Below, piece by piece: positions 30,669-42,728 of a stretch of 64,000 nucleotides of DNA. The DNA comes from Hoylesella saccharolytica JCM 17484 (GTDB lineage Bacteria > Bacteroidota > Bacteroidia > Bacteroidales > Bacteroidaceae): positions 1 to 64,000 of the forward strand of contig NZ_BAKN01000001.1 of assembly GCF_000614205.1 (NCBI RefSeq). The letters are read 5' to 3'. The position numbers were made by a program, and so were the translations under genes. The first letter of the stretch is position 1. Every line of letters begins with the position of its first letter. The notes beneath the pieces were generated by a model, which saw only the letters and a program-made list of their open reading frames with translations, made no database searches and had not been told where the DNA came from.

Positions 30669-31891
30669 ACAGATTTTTTCAGACCGTTTCTTTCCTCTTG
30701 TTTCTCCTTGCGCTGTTCATCACCGCTTGTTATGTCACACCGAAAGAAACTTCCGACATCGCCCAAGATGTGTTGCAGATAGGCAACCTTACCTATCGCG
30801 GTGGACTGAAGGATGGCCGATACCACGGTTATGGCGTGCTTACGCGGGGCGACAGTGTGCTTTACGCCGGCCGGTGGGATAACGGACGGCGCCAGGGAGC
30901 TGGTATGGCAACCGACGAAAAAGGCCGAACCATTATCGGAAAATGGAACGCCGACACACTTGTCAGCGGTTTTCGACACGACACGTTAGGGGTGTACGAG
31001 GGCAGTTTTAACAAGAAAATGCAGGCCGACGGGCATGGTATATATCGCGAAAACAATGGAAACTGGTACGAAGGACATTGGTTGGACGACCAGCGTAGCG
31101 GTCAAGGATTTGCCTTTACCGAACAAAATAAGTTGAAAGTAGGCGAATGGAAAGCTGATAAGTATCGTGGCGAGCGCATTACTTATACCACTGAACGCAT
31201 CTACGGCATAGATATTTCGAAGTATCAGCACGTTATTCGTCGGCGCATATATCCCATTCACTGGTCGCAATTACGTATTACCCATCTCGGAACGGCCAGC
31301 AAAAAGGCCATACACGGCAGTGTAAACTACCCTATTTCGTTTATTTACATCAAGTCGACAGAGGGCGTTTCGATCATCAATCCTTTTTATCGCGCTGACT
31401 ATCGACAAGCCCGTGCACATGGTTTTCACGTAGGTACCTATCATTTTTTCTCCATTTATACTTCAGCCGAAGCACAAGCCGCCCATTTTCTGCGTGTTTC
31501 TCACTTTTCAAAGGGCGACTTTCCACCTGTGCTCGACGTCGAACCCACACCTCGACAGATAGAACAAATGGGGGGCGCAACGATACTTTTTGCCCGCATA
31601 CGCACGTGGATGAAGATAGTGGAACGCCGTATCGGTGTGCGTCCGGTGCTTTATGTTAGTCAGCTTTTTGTCAATCGCTACCTCTCTTTAGCTCCCGACA
31701 TCAAGAAAAACTACGACGTATGGATAGCCCGTTACGGCGAATATAAACCCGATGTGCATCTGGTGTATTGGCAACTGTGCGCCGACGGGCGCGTCAGCGG
31801 CATTCGGGGGCCGGTTGACATCAGTGTCTTCAATGGCTATCAGGATATCTTTGACGACTATTTGCGTACTAAACGCATCCCCGCTCGCTAA
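30665..31891 (+). CDS. MORN-repeat lipoprotein with GH25 lysozyme domain
   Basis: A 408-residue lipoprotein (lipobox FITAC, C22, not followed by an acidic surface signal). Residues about 40-170 are MORN repeats (GRYHGYGV, YEGSFNKKMQADGHGIY, YEGHWLDDQRSGQGFAF). Residues about 179-400 are a GH25 muramidase: YGIDISKYQ (D183), FIYIKSTEG, GTYHFF and LDVEPT (D291, E293), ending with DISVFNGY. GH25 enzymes cut peptidoglycan glycan strands. Translation is coupled to the upstream protease-like gene, suggesting a shared role in cell-wall processing. Confidence 0.88.
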   Translation: MNRFFQTVSFLLFLLALFITACYVTPKETSDIAQDVLQIGNLTYRGGLKDGRYHGYGVLTRGDSVLYAGRWDNGRRQGAGMATDEKGRTIIGKWNADTLVSGFRHDTLGVYEGSFNKKMQADGHGIYRENNGNWYEGHWLDDQRSGQGFAFTEQNKLKVGEWKADKYRGERITYTTERIYGIDISKYQHVIRRRIYPIHWSQLRITHLGTASKKAIHGSVNYPISFIYIKSTEGVSIINPFYRADYRQARAHGFHVGTYHFFSIYTSAEAQAAHFLRVSHFSKGDFPPVLDVEPTPRQIEQMGGATILFARIRTWMKIVERRIGVRPVLYVSQLFVNRYLSLAPDIKKNYDVWIARYGEYKPDVHLVYWQLCADGRVSGIRGPVDISVFNGYQDIFDDYLRTKRIPAR

Positions 31892-31931
31892 ATATCTTCC
31901 TGCATTATTCCTTCTTTTTATAGATAAATAC

Positions 31932-32093
31932 GTCAGTTCGGCATAAGTAATCCCCTCTCTTTCTCCCCTTTTCAAGGGGAGAGGTGTACTGTATAACCAC
32001 TCGAAAGCTTATATCAAGAGAGAACTCAATAGTTGTAAAGGAGAAACTCAACGCATTCCAATAAAGGGATAGGTGTACTACATTACTTGCTTT
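31932..32093 (+). repeat. Dispersed T repeat, copy Ta
   Basis: About 160 bp from CAGTTCGGCATAAGTAATC to CATTACTTGCTTT. It has a CTCCCCTT/AAGGGGAG hairpin at 31963-31981 and the segment CAATAGTTGTAAAGGAGAAA. It directly precedes R3. Near-identical copies lie at 47649 and, inverted, 49023. Confidence 0.75.
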
Positions 32094-32147
32094 TTGCTCT
32101 TTATATAGTGCCTTCACCCTTTCACCTTTCCATTTTCTTACCTTGTA

Positions 32148-32572
32148 AGTTGCTTACAAATTGTAAGTTTTCACGTTGTCAAGAAATCGGAAGGTACTTC
32201 GCGAGAGTACCAACGAAATCATCCAACTTGTTCTTGGTTCGTAAAAACGCAAGGATTTTACGGTTGAGTATATTGTTGGTAATTAATGGTTTGTGCGTTT
32301 TTGGATAGTTTTTGTCTTCTTTTTATCCTTCTGAAACGCCCTAAAACCGTGTTTTTCGGGATGTAAAAACATAGGTTTTATCCTCCAAAAGATGATGTTT
32401 TGCATGCTAAAAGCTATGCTTTTGCAACTCAAAACTTGTGCTTTTACATTTTCAATGCTCATCTTTGACCAAATAAACGAAAATATTTCTCTAGATGAAG
32501 AAAGTGATTTGTAACGAAAAAAGAAAACAAGAAGTGTTCTCAAACGTTAAAAAAGTAACAATTTGAAAGCAA
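32148..32572 (+). repeat. Dispersed element R, copy R3
   Basis: A full forward copy. Left TIR AGTTGCTTACAAATTGTAAG; right end AGTAACAATTTGAAAGCAAA. The GGTAC/GTACC hairpin around TCGCGA is fully Watson-Crick here. Five dyads of the 22-bp array occupy about 32341-32448. Confidence 0.85.
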
Positions 32573-32682
32573 ATACCGATGGCATTGTTTGCTAAAAGCA
32601 TTCTCAATCACTTCGTCCAACTTTCTCTAATGAGAAAAGAAGCTCCCGGAAAGTTTAAAAGATGAAAGGCCATAAATGAAAA

Positions 32683-32721
32683 CCGCGAAGCATTTATCTA
32701 TAATAAGATGATGCTTCGCGG
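32683..32721. terminator. Hairpin terminator between R3 and GH97
   Basis: CCGCGAAGCAT (32683-32693) pairs with ATGCTTCGCGG (32711-32721), with T-rich DNA on both sides. It is 186 bp past the GH97 stop. The rest of 32722-32906 is AT-rich with no feature recognised. Confidence 0.7.
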
Positions 32722-32906
32722 CATATTTTTATTACCTAAGATAGAGAGAATATACCTTTCATCAATTCTCAACAACGAATAGACAGTCATCTATTCATTG
32801 CCAAGTATTTCTTAATGGCTAATTGTTGATGATTAATTATACCTCTCATTACCCATCAATGGGCCAATTGTTAATTATCAATTTTCTATTGTCGGTTAAT
32901 ACCTTT

Positions 32907-35009
<2,103 letters not shown>

Positions 35010-35041
35010 CTAAAATTGATAAGCTAATACGTTGAAAATAC

Positions 35042-35063
35042 CGCCGTTTGTGTGAGTACGGCG
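35042..35063 (-). terminator. Short hairpin after ispD
   Basis: CGCCGT (35042-35047) and ACGGCG (35058-35063) form a 6-bp GC-rich stem just past the ispD stop. Weak by itself. Confidence 0.35.
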
Positions 35064-35089
35064 TGTTATCGTTGGAGTTACAAACGAGG

Positions 35090-35788
35090 TTATCGTAAAA
35101 AATTGTCGCCGGAATCTTCTCTTTGAGCCAGTGTTTCGGCCATCATCATATCGAACGGAGTAGTTATTTTGATGTTCTCGCGATTGCCTTCGACCATCGT
35201 TACCACTTGTCCCATTGCCTCTGTTACAGATGCATCGTCGGTAAAAGCATCTTGATAAGGTTGTTGATAGGCTTTTTTGAGCAGTGCAATATCGAACATT
35301 TGGGGGGTCTGTACCAATCGGTAAGCGTCGCGAAGAACATTCTCGCCCGATCCGTTGTGCGCTAAACGGCGCAGTGTTTCTATCACCGGAACCACCGGAA
35401 TAACGGCTTTTGACTTGCGCGCAGCATCAAAGCAACGCCCAATAACCGCTTCTGAAACGAAGGGACGTACACCATCGTGAACTCCCACCACACCTTTTAC
35501 CTCGTCGGGAATAAGCATTAAGCCGTTTTTTACCGATTCAAAACGGGTTGTTCCACCATCTGCCAGTCTGCAAGCGACATCAAAATGATGGTCGCTACAC
35601 ATACTTTTCCAATACGAATGTTGCTCGCGCGGCAGCACAAGCACGATTTGCAAGGTATTGTTATAAGCCTTGAAGCGTTCTATCGTACGCATTAATATCG
35701 GCTTTCCGTTCACCGGTAAGAACTGTTTGGGTATGTCTGTGCCCATGCGCAGACCTTTTCCGCCTGCTACAATAATCACATAATCCAT
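35090..35788 (-). CDS. ispD: 2-C-methyl-D-erythritol 4-phosphate cytidylyltransferase
   Basis: A 232-residue nucleotidyltransferase of the non-mevalonate isoprenoid pathway, making CDP-methylerythritol. The N-terminal [17 protein letters not shown] is the CTP-binding loop; VHDGVRPFV and the [11 protein letters not shown] stretch with KITTPFD at the end are characteristic. Last gene of an apparent minus-strand run beginning at pdxY, 11 bp after the DJ-1 gene. Confidence 0.95.
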   Translation of the reverse strand: MDYVIIVAGGKGLRMGTDIPKQFLPVNGKPILMRTIERFKAYNNTLQIVLVLPREQHSYWKSMCSDHHFDVACRLADGGTTRFESVKNGLMLIPDEVKGVVGVHDGVRPFVSEAVIGRCFDAARKSKAVIPVVPVIETLRRLAHNGSGENVLRDAYRLVQTPQMFDIALLKKAYQQPYQDAFTDDASVTEAMGQVVTMVEGNRENIKITTPFDMMMAETLAQREDSGDNFLR

Positions 35789-35799
35789 CGCAACGGATG

Positions 35800-36360
35800 C
35801 TAAGCCATAAGGTGCGTGTAGCGCATTCCGTCTTCAATTTCCCGGGTTTTGGCCTCTCCTACCAATATCGACAGCAGCCGATAAGCATAAGGAAGTACCG
35901 CTGCAGGACCTTCTCCGGTGATAATATTACCATCAACGGTTACCAATTCGCCCGTATATTGCGCACCATCAAGATACTTTTCAAAGCCCGGATAACACGT
36001 TGCGCGCTTGCCTTTCAATACACCTATACTGCCCAAAACCATCGGAGCAGCACAGATAGCACCCACTTTGCGCCCTTTATTAACCTGTTCGATAAGTGCT
36101 TTACGTACCCCTTCGTGACTGTTTAAATTACTTGCGCCAGGCATTCCGCCCGGTAAGATAAGCAAATCAGCATCCGTCAGGTCGGCATTTTCAAACAATA
36201 CATCAGTCTTTATCACTACTCCGTGTGCTGATGTAACCAACTCTGTTCCGGTAATACTTACCATTTGGATGTCTACTTCACCGCGACGCAGAATGTCTAC
36301 GGGTGCCAATGCCTCGATTTCTTCAAATCCATCGGCCATCAGTTGATATACTTTTGCCAT
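35800..36360 (-). CDS. DJ-1/PfpI family protein (YajL/ThiJ-like)
   Basis: A 186-residue flavodoxin-like protein with GFEEIEAL near the start and the reactive Cys in AICAAP (near residue 104). Members act as glyoxalases or deglycases, or protect thiols; the exact activity is unsettled in this family. Lies between the AspT-type transporter gene and ispD with short gaps (66 and 11 bp). Confidence 0.9.
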   Translation of the reverse strand: MAKVYQLMADGFEEIEALAPVDILRRGEVDIQMVSITGTELVTSAHGVVIKTDVLFENADLTDADLLILPGGMPGASNLNSHEGVRKALIEQVNKGRKVGAICAAPMVLGSIGVLKGKRATCYPGFEKYLDGAQYTGELVTVDGNIITGEGPAAVLPYAYRLLSILVGEAKTREIEDGMRYTHLMA

Positions 36361-36426
36361 AGCTTCTTTATATATTAATTAGGTGAAAAACAGTTCTTCG
36401 CTCTTCAGTTCTTTGCTTTTCTCTTA

Positions 36427-38106
36427 TCAAGGTGCAGCAAAAAACATCACCATTATTTGTACAATGATAACTCGGAGAAACATTCCGAGCGGATAAACGG
36501 TAGCATAAGTCACGGCAGGAGCATCTCCTTCGAGTGTATCGCTTGCGTAAGTAAGAGCCATCGGATTGGCCATTGACCCGCAAAGAATGCCGCAGATAGA
36601 GCCAAAATCAATCTTTTTGGTACGCAAGGCAATATAGCCCACGATAAGAACGGGTACTACCGTGAGCACAAAACCAATGCCTACCCACAGCAAACCCTCA
36701 GGACGTATCACCGTAGAGAAGAAGTCTTTGCCGGCGTCTAAACCCAAACAAGCCAGATAAAGGGCCAATCCCAGCTGTCGAAGCATCAGCGATGCGCTGC
36801 GGGTGGTGTACGAAATAAGGCGAAAACGGGGTCCGATGGAGCCCACAAGAATACCCATAACGATGGGTCCGCCTGCAATTCCCATCTTAACAGGTGCGCT
36901 CATGCCGGGCAAAGTGATAGGAATAGTACCAATGGCAAGCCCTAAAATCATGCCCAAAAATATGGCTCCAAGGTTTGGTTCGTTTAAAGTTCGCACTGCA
37001 TTACCCAGATAATGCTCCACATTTTCAAGCGCATCATGTTCGCCTACTACCGTTACACGGTCTCCATACTGCAAACGCAGGTCGTTGGTACCCAGTAATT
37101 TGGTGTCGCCACGCGTCACCCGGCTTACATTTACACCGTAAGTGTTGCGCAGTTGCAGACTGCCCAGCTTCTTGCCATTTAGCATTGGACGGGTAATCAC
37201 AACCACTTTCGACTCTACTTTCGAGTCGATATGGTTCCAATCTATTTGGTCTTTGTTCCAGTCTTTATTGATTCGCTTGCCGAAGAGCAGCTCCATCCCC
37301 GCCACTTCGTTATCCGTTGTAACCACAAGAACATTGTCGCCCACTTGCAGTTGAGTAGAAGACAGTGGTACAATAACCTGTTCGCCCCGCCATATACGCG
37401 ATATGATAAAGCGTATATGCGCCATTTGCGAAATCTCGGCAATGGTTTTTCCACCAATGGCTTGATTGACAACCTCGAATTGAACCACATAGGTGTGGTC
37501 TTCTTCTTGTGTCGAACGCATATGAAGATGAAGGGGTTTGACAAACAATTTGCGCAAAAATATCATGGCAAAGATAACGCCCACCACTCCGAGCGGATAG
37601 GTTACGGCGCATCCCAACGCAGCACTGCGGGTAGAAAGACCGAAGTTTTCGAGTGCCTGTTGTGCCGCTCCGAGTGCCGGTGTGTTGGTTGTAGCCCCAC
37701 AAAACAGTCCCACCATCGCTTGCAAAGGTATGTTGGTAACTTGGCAGAGCACCAATGCGAGCACCGTTCCAAGCAGAATAACCGCCATGCTCCATAAGTT
37801 AAGCGAGATACCTTCGCGACGTAATGAACCGAAAAAGTTAGGCCCCACGTGTAAGCCTAAAGTGTAAACAAACAGTACCAAACCAAATGTTTCGGCATAA
37901 TTGAGCATCTGCGGGTCTACCTCAAGTCCCAGATGACCGGCGATAATACCGATAAAGAAAACGAATGCAACGCCGAGCGAGATGCCTTTGATGTGTATTT
38001 TGCCTAACACCAGACCCATAAAACAGATCAAAGACAGCACAACTACTGCTTGAAAAGCTGAATGTACGGTAAACAATCCGTTGATCCATTCCATCACTGA
38101 TACCAT
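36427..38106 (-). CDS. AspT/YidE/YbjL-family transporter with two RCK_C domains
   Basis: A 559-residue inner-membrane antiporter-like protein. Two hydrophobic halves (about 15-180 and 380-559) flank two TrkA-C/RCK_C regulatory domains (about 205-285 and 290-370; TLTVVTTDNEVAG-like and DRVTVVGEHDALENVE). Related AspT exchanges aspartate for alanine; YidE and YbjL substrates are unknown. Translation may start at MEWING (38094), 4 codons in. Cotranscribed with the DJ-1 and kinase genes judging by spacing. Confidence 0.85.
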   Translation of the reverse strand: MVSVMEWINGLFTVHSAFQAVVVLSLICFMGLVLGKIHIKGISLGVAFVFFIGIIAGHLGLEVDPQMLNYAETFGLVLFVYTLGLHVGPNFFGSLRREGISLNLWSMAVILLGTVLALVLCQVTNIPLQAMVGLFCGATTNTPALGAAQQALENFGLSTRSAALGCAVTYPLGVVGVIFAMIFLRKLFVKPLHLHMRSTQEEDHTYVVQFEVVNQAIGGKTIAEISQMAHIRFIISRIWRGEQVIVPLSSTQLQVGDNVLVVTTDNEVAGMELLFGKRINKDWNKDQIDWNHIDSKVESKVVVITRPMLNGKKLGSLQLRNTYGVNVSRVTRGDTKLLGTNDLRLQYGDRVTVVGEHDALENVEHYLGNAVRTLNEPNLGAIFLGMILGLAIGTIPITLPGMSAPVKMGIAGGPIVMGILVGSIGPRFRLISYTTRSASLMLRQLGLALYLACLGLDAGKDFFSTVIRPEGLLWVGIGFVLTVVPVLIVGYIALRTKKIDFGSICGILCGSMANPMALTYASDTLEGDAPAVTYATVYPLGMFLRVIIVQIMVMFFAAP

Positions 38107-38181
38107 TTAATTTCTACTACAAAGGTAATTGAAAGGCCTTGAACAGCAAAATAATTAGGGGCAATTGCAGGCATCATGCAG

Positions 38182-39006
38182 TTAGCTGCCTAAGACATGG
38201 AGATATTTCTCTACCGGTATGCCCTTGTATTTGTCGGCATTATCGCGGTTCAGCGTTATCAGTTCGGTCAGCGCATCCATCGCTTTTCGGGTACTTTGTT
38301 TCAGTGGAACGCCTCTAAGAACATGTGCAATGAGGATGGCCGAAAAGATATCGCCCGTTCCGGGAAATCGAACGGGTATCTCATGATAAGGCAAAAGAAA
38401 GTGCTGCCCTGTAGTTTCGTTGTATCCGATAACAGCCATCTGACCGTCAACAGGTATGCTTGTAATCAAAACCGATGAGCTTCCCAGCGCACAAAGTTTA
38501 TTAACGAGCGCCTTTCCTTCTGCCAACGACACCCCCTCAGCGCAATAAGGCGTATCTGTAAGATAGCAAGCCTCTGTGTAATTAGGAAAAATAAGATGCG
38601 CCACTGCTGCCATTTCGCGCATGCTTTGTATTGTTGCTGGGGTTACGCCGTTATAAAGCCGCCCTTCATCGCCCATAATCGGGTCAACAAAAATAACTGT
38701 TCCGCCTGCAGATTGTTCTTTGCAATAGTTTGAAATGATACCTGCCTGCCGTTCGGAAGCAATAAAACCGGTGGCAATGGCATCAAACGTGAACCCCAAT
38801 TCTTTCCACACCGGGAACACACCCTGAATATAATCGGTGGTTTCAAGAATATTAAACTTGCCGTAATCAAGCGTGTTAGACACCAGTGCTGTTGGCAAAT
38901 TGTAGGTTGGAAAACCGAAATAAGATAGTATGGGAAGCATTGCTGCAGTGGCAACCTTGCCATATCCGGCCATATCGTTTATTAAAAGAATCTGCTTTTC
39001 GTCCAT
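38182..39006 (-). CDS. pdxY: Pyridoxamine/pyridoxal kinase, ribokinase fold
   Basis: A 274-residue PfkB-type kinase for vitamin B6 salvage (pyridoxal to pyridoxal 5'-phosphate). The N-terminal INDMAGYGK, central DPIMGDEGRLY and the C-terminal anion-hole motif FPGTGDIFSA with catalytic Asp are diagnostic. The symbol is by family; PdxK-type cannot be separated with certainty. First gene of the minus-strand run toward ispD. Confidence 0.85.
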   Translation of the reverse strand: MDEKQILLINDMAGYGKVATAAMLPILSYFGFPTYNLPTALVSNTLDYGKFNILETTDYIQGVFPVWKELGFTFDAIATGFIASERQAGIISNYCKEQSAGGTVIFVDPIMGDEGRLYNGVTPATIQSMREMAAVAHLIFPNYTEACYLTDTPYCAEGVSLAEGKALVNKLCALGSSSVLITSIPVDGQMAVIGYNETTGQHFLLPYHEIPVRFPGTGDIFSAILIAHVLRGVPLKQSTRKAMDALTELITLNRDNADKYKGIPVEKYLHVLGS

Positions 39007-39101
39007 TTCTATTATCCATTTATTGATGCGAAGTTACGATAAAATACGTATAATGCAAAACATACATCTCCTTCTCACTTCCCCAAAAGGTAAAGATGAG
39101 A

Positions 39102-39352
39102 GGGTATTTCCTGGATGAAGGATGAAGGAATAAGGATGAAAGTTTATATGTCTTTTCGTCTCCTGCCACCTACTTCAACCTACCATACCCTATCTTACCT
39201 ACCTAAGTAAAAGTGAAAAGGTAGAAAGGTGAAAGGGTATTTCCTGGATGAAGGAGGAAGGAATAAGGATGAAAGTTTATATGTCTTTCCGTCTCCTGCC
39301 ACCTACTTTTACCTACTTTGCCCTACCTTACCTACCTAAGTAAAAGTGAAAA
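39102..39352 (-). repeat. Tandem pair of S repeats, inverted (S3, S4)
   Basis: Two S units (39102-39220, 39234-39352) in the orientation opposite to 9298-9553. The second unit, together with U2, is part of an approximately 185-bp near-identical inverted match to 9175-9359. Confidence 0.75.
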
Positions 39353-39370
39353 GGTAGAAAGGTGAAAGAG

Positions 39371-39429
39371 TGAAAAGATGCAGCCGCCACAATATGAGAT
39401 AACAATGCAAGGGCGTTAGCTATTTTTTC
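39371..39429 (-). repeat. Short repeat U, copy U2
   Basis: Inverted copy of 9222-9280, identical over nearly all its length. Confidence 0.7.
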
Positions 39430-39504
39430 ACTCTTTCACCTTTCCACTTTTTCACCTTTATACGTTTCAACTTGCCCTTTCACCTTTTCACTCTATCATC
39501 TTTC

Positions 39505-39933
39505 AGTTGCTTACAAATTGTTACTTTTGGCCTTGTCAAGAAATCGGAAGCAACCTCGTGAGAGTGCCAACGAAATCATCCAACTTGTTCTTGGCTCGTA
39601 AAAACGCAAGGATTTTACGGTTATGTATAGCGTTGATTATTAATAGTTTATGCGTTCTTAGATAAGTTTTGGTCTTTTTTTATCCTTCTGAAACGCCCTA
39701 AAACCGTGTTTTTCGGGGTGTAAAAACATAGGTTTTACCCTCCAAAAGATGATGTTTTGCATGCCAAAAGCATAGCTTTTGCAACTCGAAACTTATGCTT
39801 TTACATTTTCAACGCTCATTTTTGACTAGATAAACGAAAATATTTCTCTAGATTGAGAAAGTGATTTGTAATGAAAAAAGAAAAGTAGAAGTGTTCTCAA
39901 ACGTTAAAAAAGTAACAAATTGAAAGCAACTTA
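39505..39933 (+). repeat. Dispersed element R, copy R4
   Basis: A full forward copy with the clearest terminal inverted repeats: AGTTGCTTACAAATTGTTAC at the left and, inverted, AGTTGCTTTCAATTTGTTAC at the right. Dyads start at 39700, 39723, 39744, 39766 and 39788. Its dyad core (39739-39787) is exactly the reverse complement of 58870-58918 in R6. The GGTAC/GTGCC hairpin is not conserved in this copy. Confidence 0.88.
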
Positions 39934-39962
39934 AAGGTAAAAGAGGGAAAAGATGAAAGGGT

Positions 39963-40090
39963 CAAAAAATAGTTAATGCCCTTGCATAGCCAATTATATA
40001 CTGTGGTGGCTGCATCTTTTCACCCTTTCACCTTTTTACCTTTTCACTTTTACTGGGGTAGGCGGGGTGGATAAGGTAGGGATAAAATAA
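39963..40090 (+). repeat. U repeat copy U3 and truncated S unit
   Basis: U3 (39963-40022) keeps TTAATGCCCTTGCATAG and GTGGTGGCTGCATC. A shortened S unit starts CTTTTCACTTTTACTG (about 40035) and loses similarity by about 40090. From there to 40300 I see no feature beyond the leader of porP. Confidence 0.5.
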
Positions 40091-40300
40091 GTTATAAGAA
40101 GCCTGCAAATAGGTGGTGTTAGATAAAAAACGCAACCCGTTAATAGGTTGAATGGCATGTGGTTTGTTTACTTCGGGTAGATTATTGCATTTGTAACCCC
40201 AGAGCTGTAATAAGTATATCGTTTTTTGAGGATGTATTATGGAGTGATTAAATAAAGTGATTTCACCTTGTTGACATCCTCAAATCTCAATATAATAAAT

Positions 40301-41263
40301 ATGTATACGTTACGTTATCTATCCGTGTCTATACGTTTAAAAATAATCATTGCAATGCTGGTATGGGCCGGAATAGGGGCTCAGGCGCAGTATGATGCAA
40401 CCTTTGCACATTACTTCGACTTAGAACCGGGATTTAATCCGGCGGCCGTAGGCAAACAGTCGAAACTCAATGTAACGGGTGCGTATGCACTTGATTTTGC
40501 AGGTTTTGAAAACAATCCGCGTGTGATGACCCTTGCTGCGGATATGCCTTTCAACTTTGCGAATGTTTTTCACGGGGCAGGAGTACAGCTGTTGAACGAC
40601 AAATTGGGTGTGTTCAGACATCAAAAAATCGGTGCGCAGTATGCTTATAAGCCGCAACTGCTGGGCGGAACATTGAGTTTGGGTGTGCAGGTGAGCCTCT
40701 TGATGGAGAGCTTAGACGGTACACAATTGGATGCCGGACAAGGTAACGACCCTGCATTGCCTACTACACAGGTTACGGGCAACGGTGTAGACTTTGCTAT
40801 CGGTGCCTATTACATGCGCGGAAATCTATATGTGGGGCTATCGGCACAGCACCTTACATCGCCCGTTATCACGCTGGGCGACAAGTACGAACTACCCATT
40901 TCGCCCACCTATTATTTAACGGGCGGATACAATATAAAACTAAGAAATCCGTTTGTTACAATAAAACCATCGGCTCTATTGCGTACAGATGGCAGTTCTT
41001 ACAGGGCTGATGTAACGACAAGAGTGGTGTACACGCACGAAAAAAGAGTGCTGTACGCAGGTTTGGGATATAGCCCCACCATATCGGTTACGGGGATGAT
41101 TGGCGGTACTTTTCATGGTATTATCATCGGATACAGCTACGAAATGTACACGTCGGCCATCAAACCCGGCAACGGAAGCCACGAATTGTTTGTGGGTTAT
41201 CAAACCGATGTGAACCTCGTTAAGAAAGGAAAGAATAAACATAAAAGCGTAAGAATATTATAA
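40301..41263 (+). CDS. porP: PorP/SprF-family type IX secretion outer-membrane protein
   Basis: A 320-residue barrel protein. ATG 40301 is chosen because the signal peptide (ending GIGAQA with Gln next) begins there. QYDATFAHYFDLEPGFNPAAVG is the PorP/SprF N-terminal signature, followed by amphipathic strands. PorP helps connect the GldK ring and surface-protein attachment in type IX secretion. First gene of the porP-gldK-gldL-gldM-gldN operon; gldK starts 5 bp after its stop. Confidence 0.93.
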   Translation: MYTLRYLSVSIRLKIIIAMLVWAGIGAQAQYDATFAHYFDLEPGFNPAAVGKQSKLNVTGAYALDFAGFENNPRVMTLAADMPFNFANVFHGAGVQLLNDKLGVFRHQKIGAQYAYKPQLLGGTLSLGVQVSLLMESLDGTQLDAGQGNDPALPTTQVTGNGVDFAIGAYYMRGNLYVGLSAQHLTSPVITLGDKYELPISPTYYLTGGYNIKLRNPFVTIKPSALLRTDGSSYRADVTTRVVYTHEKRVLYAGLGYSPTISVTGMIGGTFHGIIIGYSYEMYTSAIKPGNGSHELFVGYQTDVNLVKKGKNKHKSVRIL

Positions 41264-41267
41264 AAGA

Positions 41268-42728
41268 ATGATAAGAAAGAAACAAAATACTATCGTTTTT
41301 TGTATTGCAGTTGCCTCATGGCTTCTTACGGGATGCTTCAGCGGCAAGTCAATGTCGGCCTCCGGGCGCGGCGGAGAAGTGGTAGGCGTGGGCGGAAGCA
41401 GGTCTTTTGTTGAGCCTACACCCTACGGAATGGTACGCGTTAACCGTGGATATGTGAGAATGGGTATAGAAAAAGACGACAGCTTGTGGGGAAAAACCAC
41501 ACCCGTAAAAGATATTTCGGTAGATGGCTTCTGGATGGATGAGACTGAAGTGACCAACTCGAAGTATAAACAATTTGTGATGTGGGTGCGCGACAGCATT
41601 CTTCGTACCCGCTTGGCAGACCCTGCTTACGGCGGAGATGAAACGTATCTGATTATTGAAGATAAGAAAGGAGAATTCGTAAAACCACGTCTTAACTGGA
41701 AAAAGCCGTTGCCGCGCAAACCGAACGAAGACGAACAGCGGGCCATCGAAAGTATGTATGTAACCAATCCGGTAACAGGCGAGAAGTTGTTAGATTATCG
41801 GCAGCTTAATTATCGGTATGAAATATACGATTATACAACAGCTGCATTGCGGCGTAATCGCGTTATTCCGACTGAACGGAGCTTGAATACGGACATCACG
41901 GTAGACCCTAATGAGGAGGTAATTATATCTAAAGATACCGCCTATGTCGACGATAACGGTAACATTATCAGTCAAACCATCGACCGTCCGCTAAGTGGAC
42001 CGTGGGATTTTTTAAACACCTATATTGTTAATGTGTATCCCGATACCACCTGTTGGGTGAACGATTTTACCAATTCGGACAACGAAATGTATCTTCGCAA
42101 CTACTTCAGTAACCCGGCTTATAACGATTATCCCGTTGTCGGAGTTACGTGGGAGCAGGCCAATGCCTTTTGTGCGTGGCGCACAGAATACTTATTGAAG
42201 GGGCTCGGACCTGTGGCGCGATATGTTCAACGCTATCGTTTGCCCACCGAAGCTGAATGGGAATATGCCGCCAGAGGTAAAAACGGAACAGAGTTTCCAT
42301 GGGAAAATACCAATATGAAGAATGGTGAAGGCTGTTTCTATGCTAACTTTAAGCCCAACCGAGGCGATTATACGCAAGATGGAAACCTCATTACCAGTAA
42401 GGTGGGAGCTTATCCGGGAAACTCTAACGGACTGTTTGATATGGCCGGAAATGTGGCCGAATGGACCAGCACAGTATATACCGAGTCGGGTGTTGGTGCA
42501 ATGAACGACCTCAATCCGCAGCTTGATTACAAGGCGGCAAAAGAAGATCCATATCGTCTTAAAAAGAAAAGTGTACGCGGAGGATCGTGGAAAGACCCTG
42601 AAGCTTACATTCGTAGTGCATGGCGAACATGGGAATATCAAAACCAACCACGTTCATATATCGGGTTCAGATGTGTGAGAAGCCTTGCCAATACATCGAC
42701 CGGAAAACCTAAAAAAACTAAAAAATAA
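41268..42728 (+). CDS. gldK: Type IX secretion lipoprotein GldK/PorK
   Basis: A 486-residue lipoprotein (lipobox LLTGC, C23, followed by FSGK, without the acidic surface signal, fitting a periplasm-facing ring protein). It has the SUMF1/FGE-type fold: VDGFWMDETEVTNSKYKQF, YRLPTEAEWEYAARG, GLFDMAGNVAEW and VRGGSWKDPE. GldK forms the outer-membrane-associated ring with GldN. Its stop overlaps the gldL start by one base. Confidence 0.95.
   Translation: MIRKKQNTIVFCIAVASWLLTGCFSGKSMSASGRGGEVVGVGGSRSFVEPTPYGMVRVNRGYVRMGIEKDDSLWGKTTPVKDISVDGFWMDETEVTNSKYKQFVMWVRDSILRTRLADPAYGGDETYLIIEDKKGEFVKPRLNWKKPLPRKPNEDEQRAIESMYVTNPVTGEKLLDYRQLNYRYEIYDYTTAALRRNRVIPTERSLNTDITVDPNEEVIISKDTAYVDDNGNIISQTIDRPLSGPWDFLNTYIVNVYPDTTCWVNDFTNSDNEMYLRNYFSNPAYNDYPVVGVTWEQANAFCAWRTEYLLKGLGPVARYVQRYRLPTEAEWEYAARGKNGTEFPWENTNMKNGEGCFYANFKPNRGDYTQDGNLITSKVGAYPGNSNGLFDMAGNVAEWTSTVYTESGVGAMNDLNPQLDYKAAKEDPYRLKKKSVRGGSWKDPEAYIRSAWRTWEYQNQPRSYIGFRCVRSLANTSTGKPKKTKK

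Noticed and set aside
30653..30979. Minus-strand frame across the protease/lysozyme junction
   Set aside because: Antisense to two coupled genes, with no domain signature.
32283..32543. 86-codon minus-strand frame in R3
   Set aside because: Lies wholly in the repeat and is not conserved between copies.
36803..37797. Plus-strand frames opposite the AspT-type transporter
   Set aside because: Antisense shadows of a well-supported membrane protein gene.
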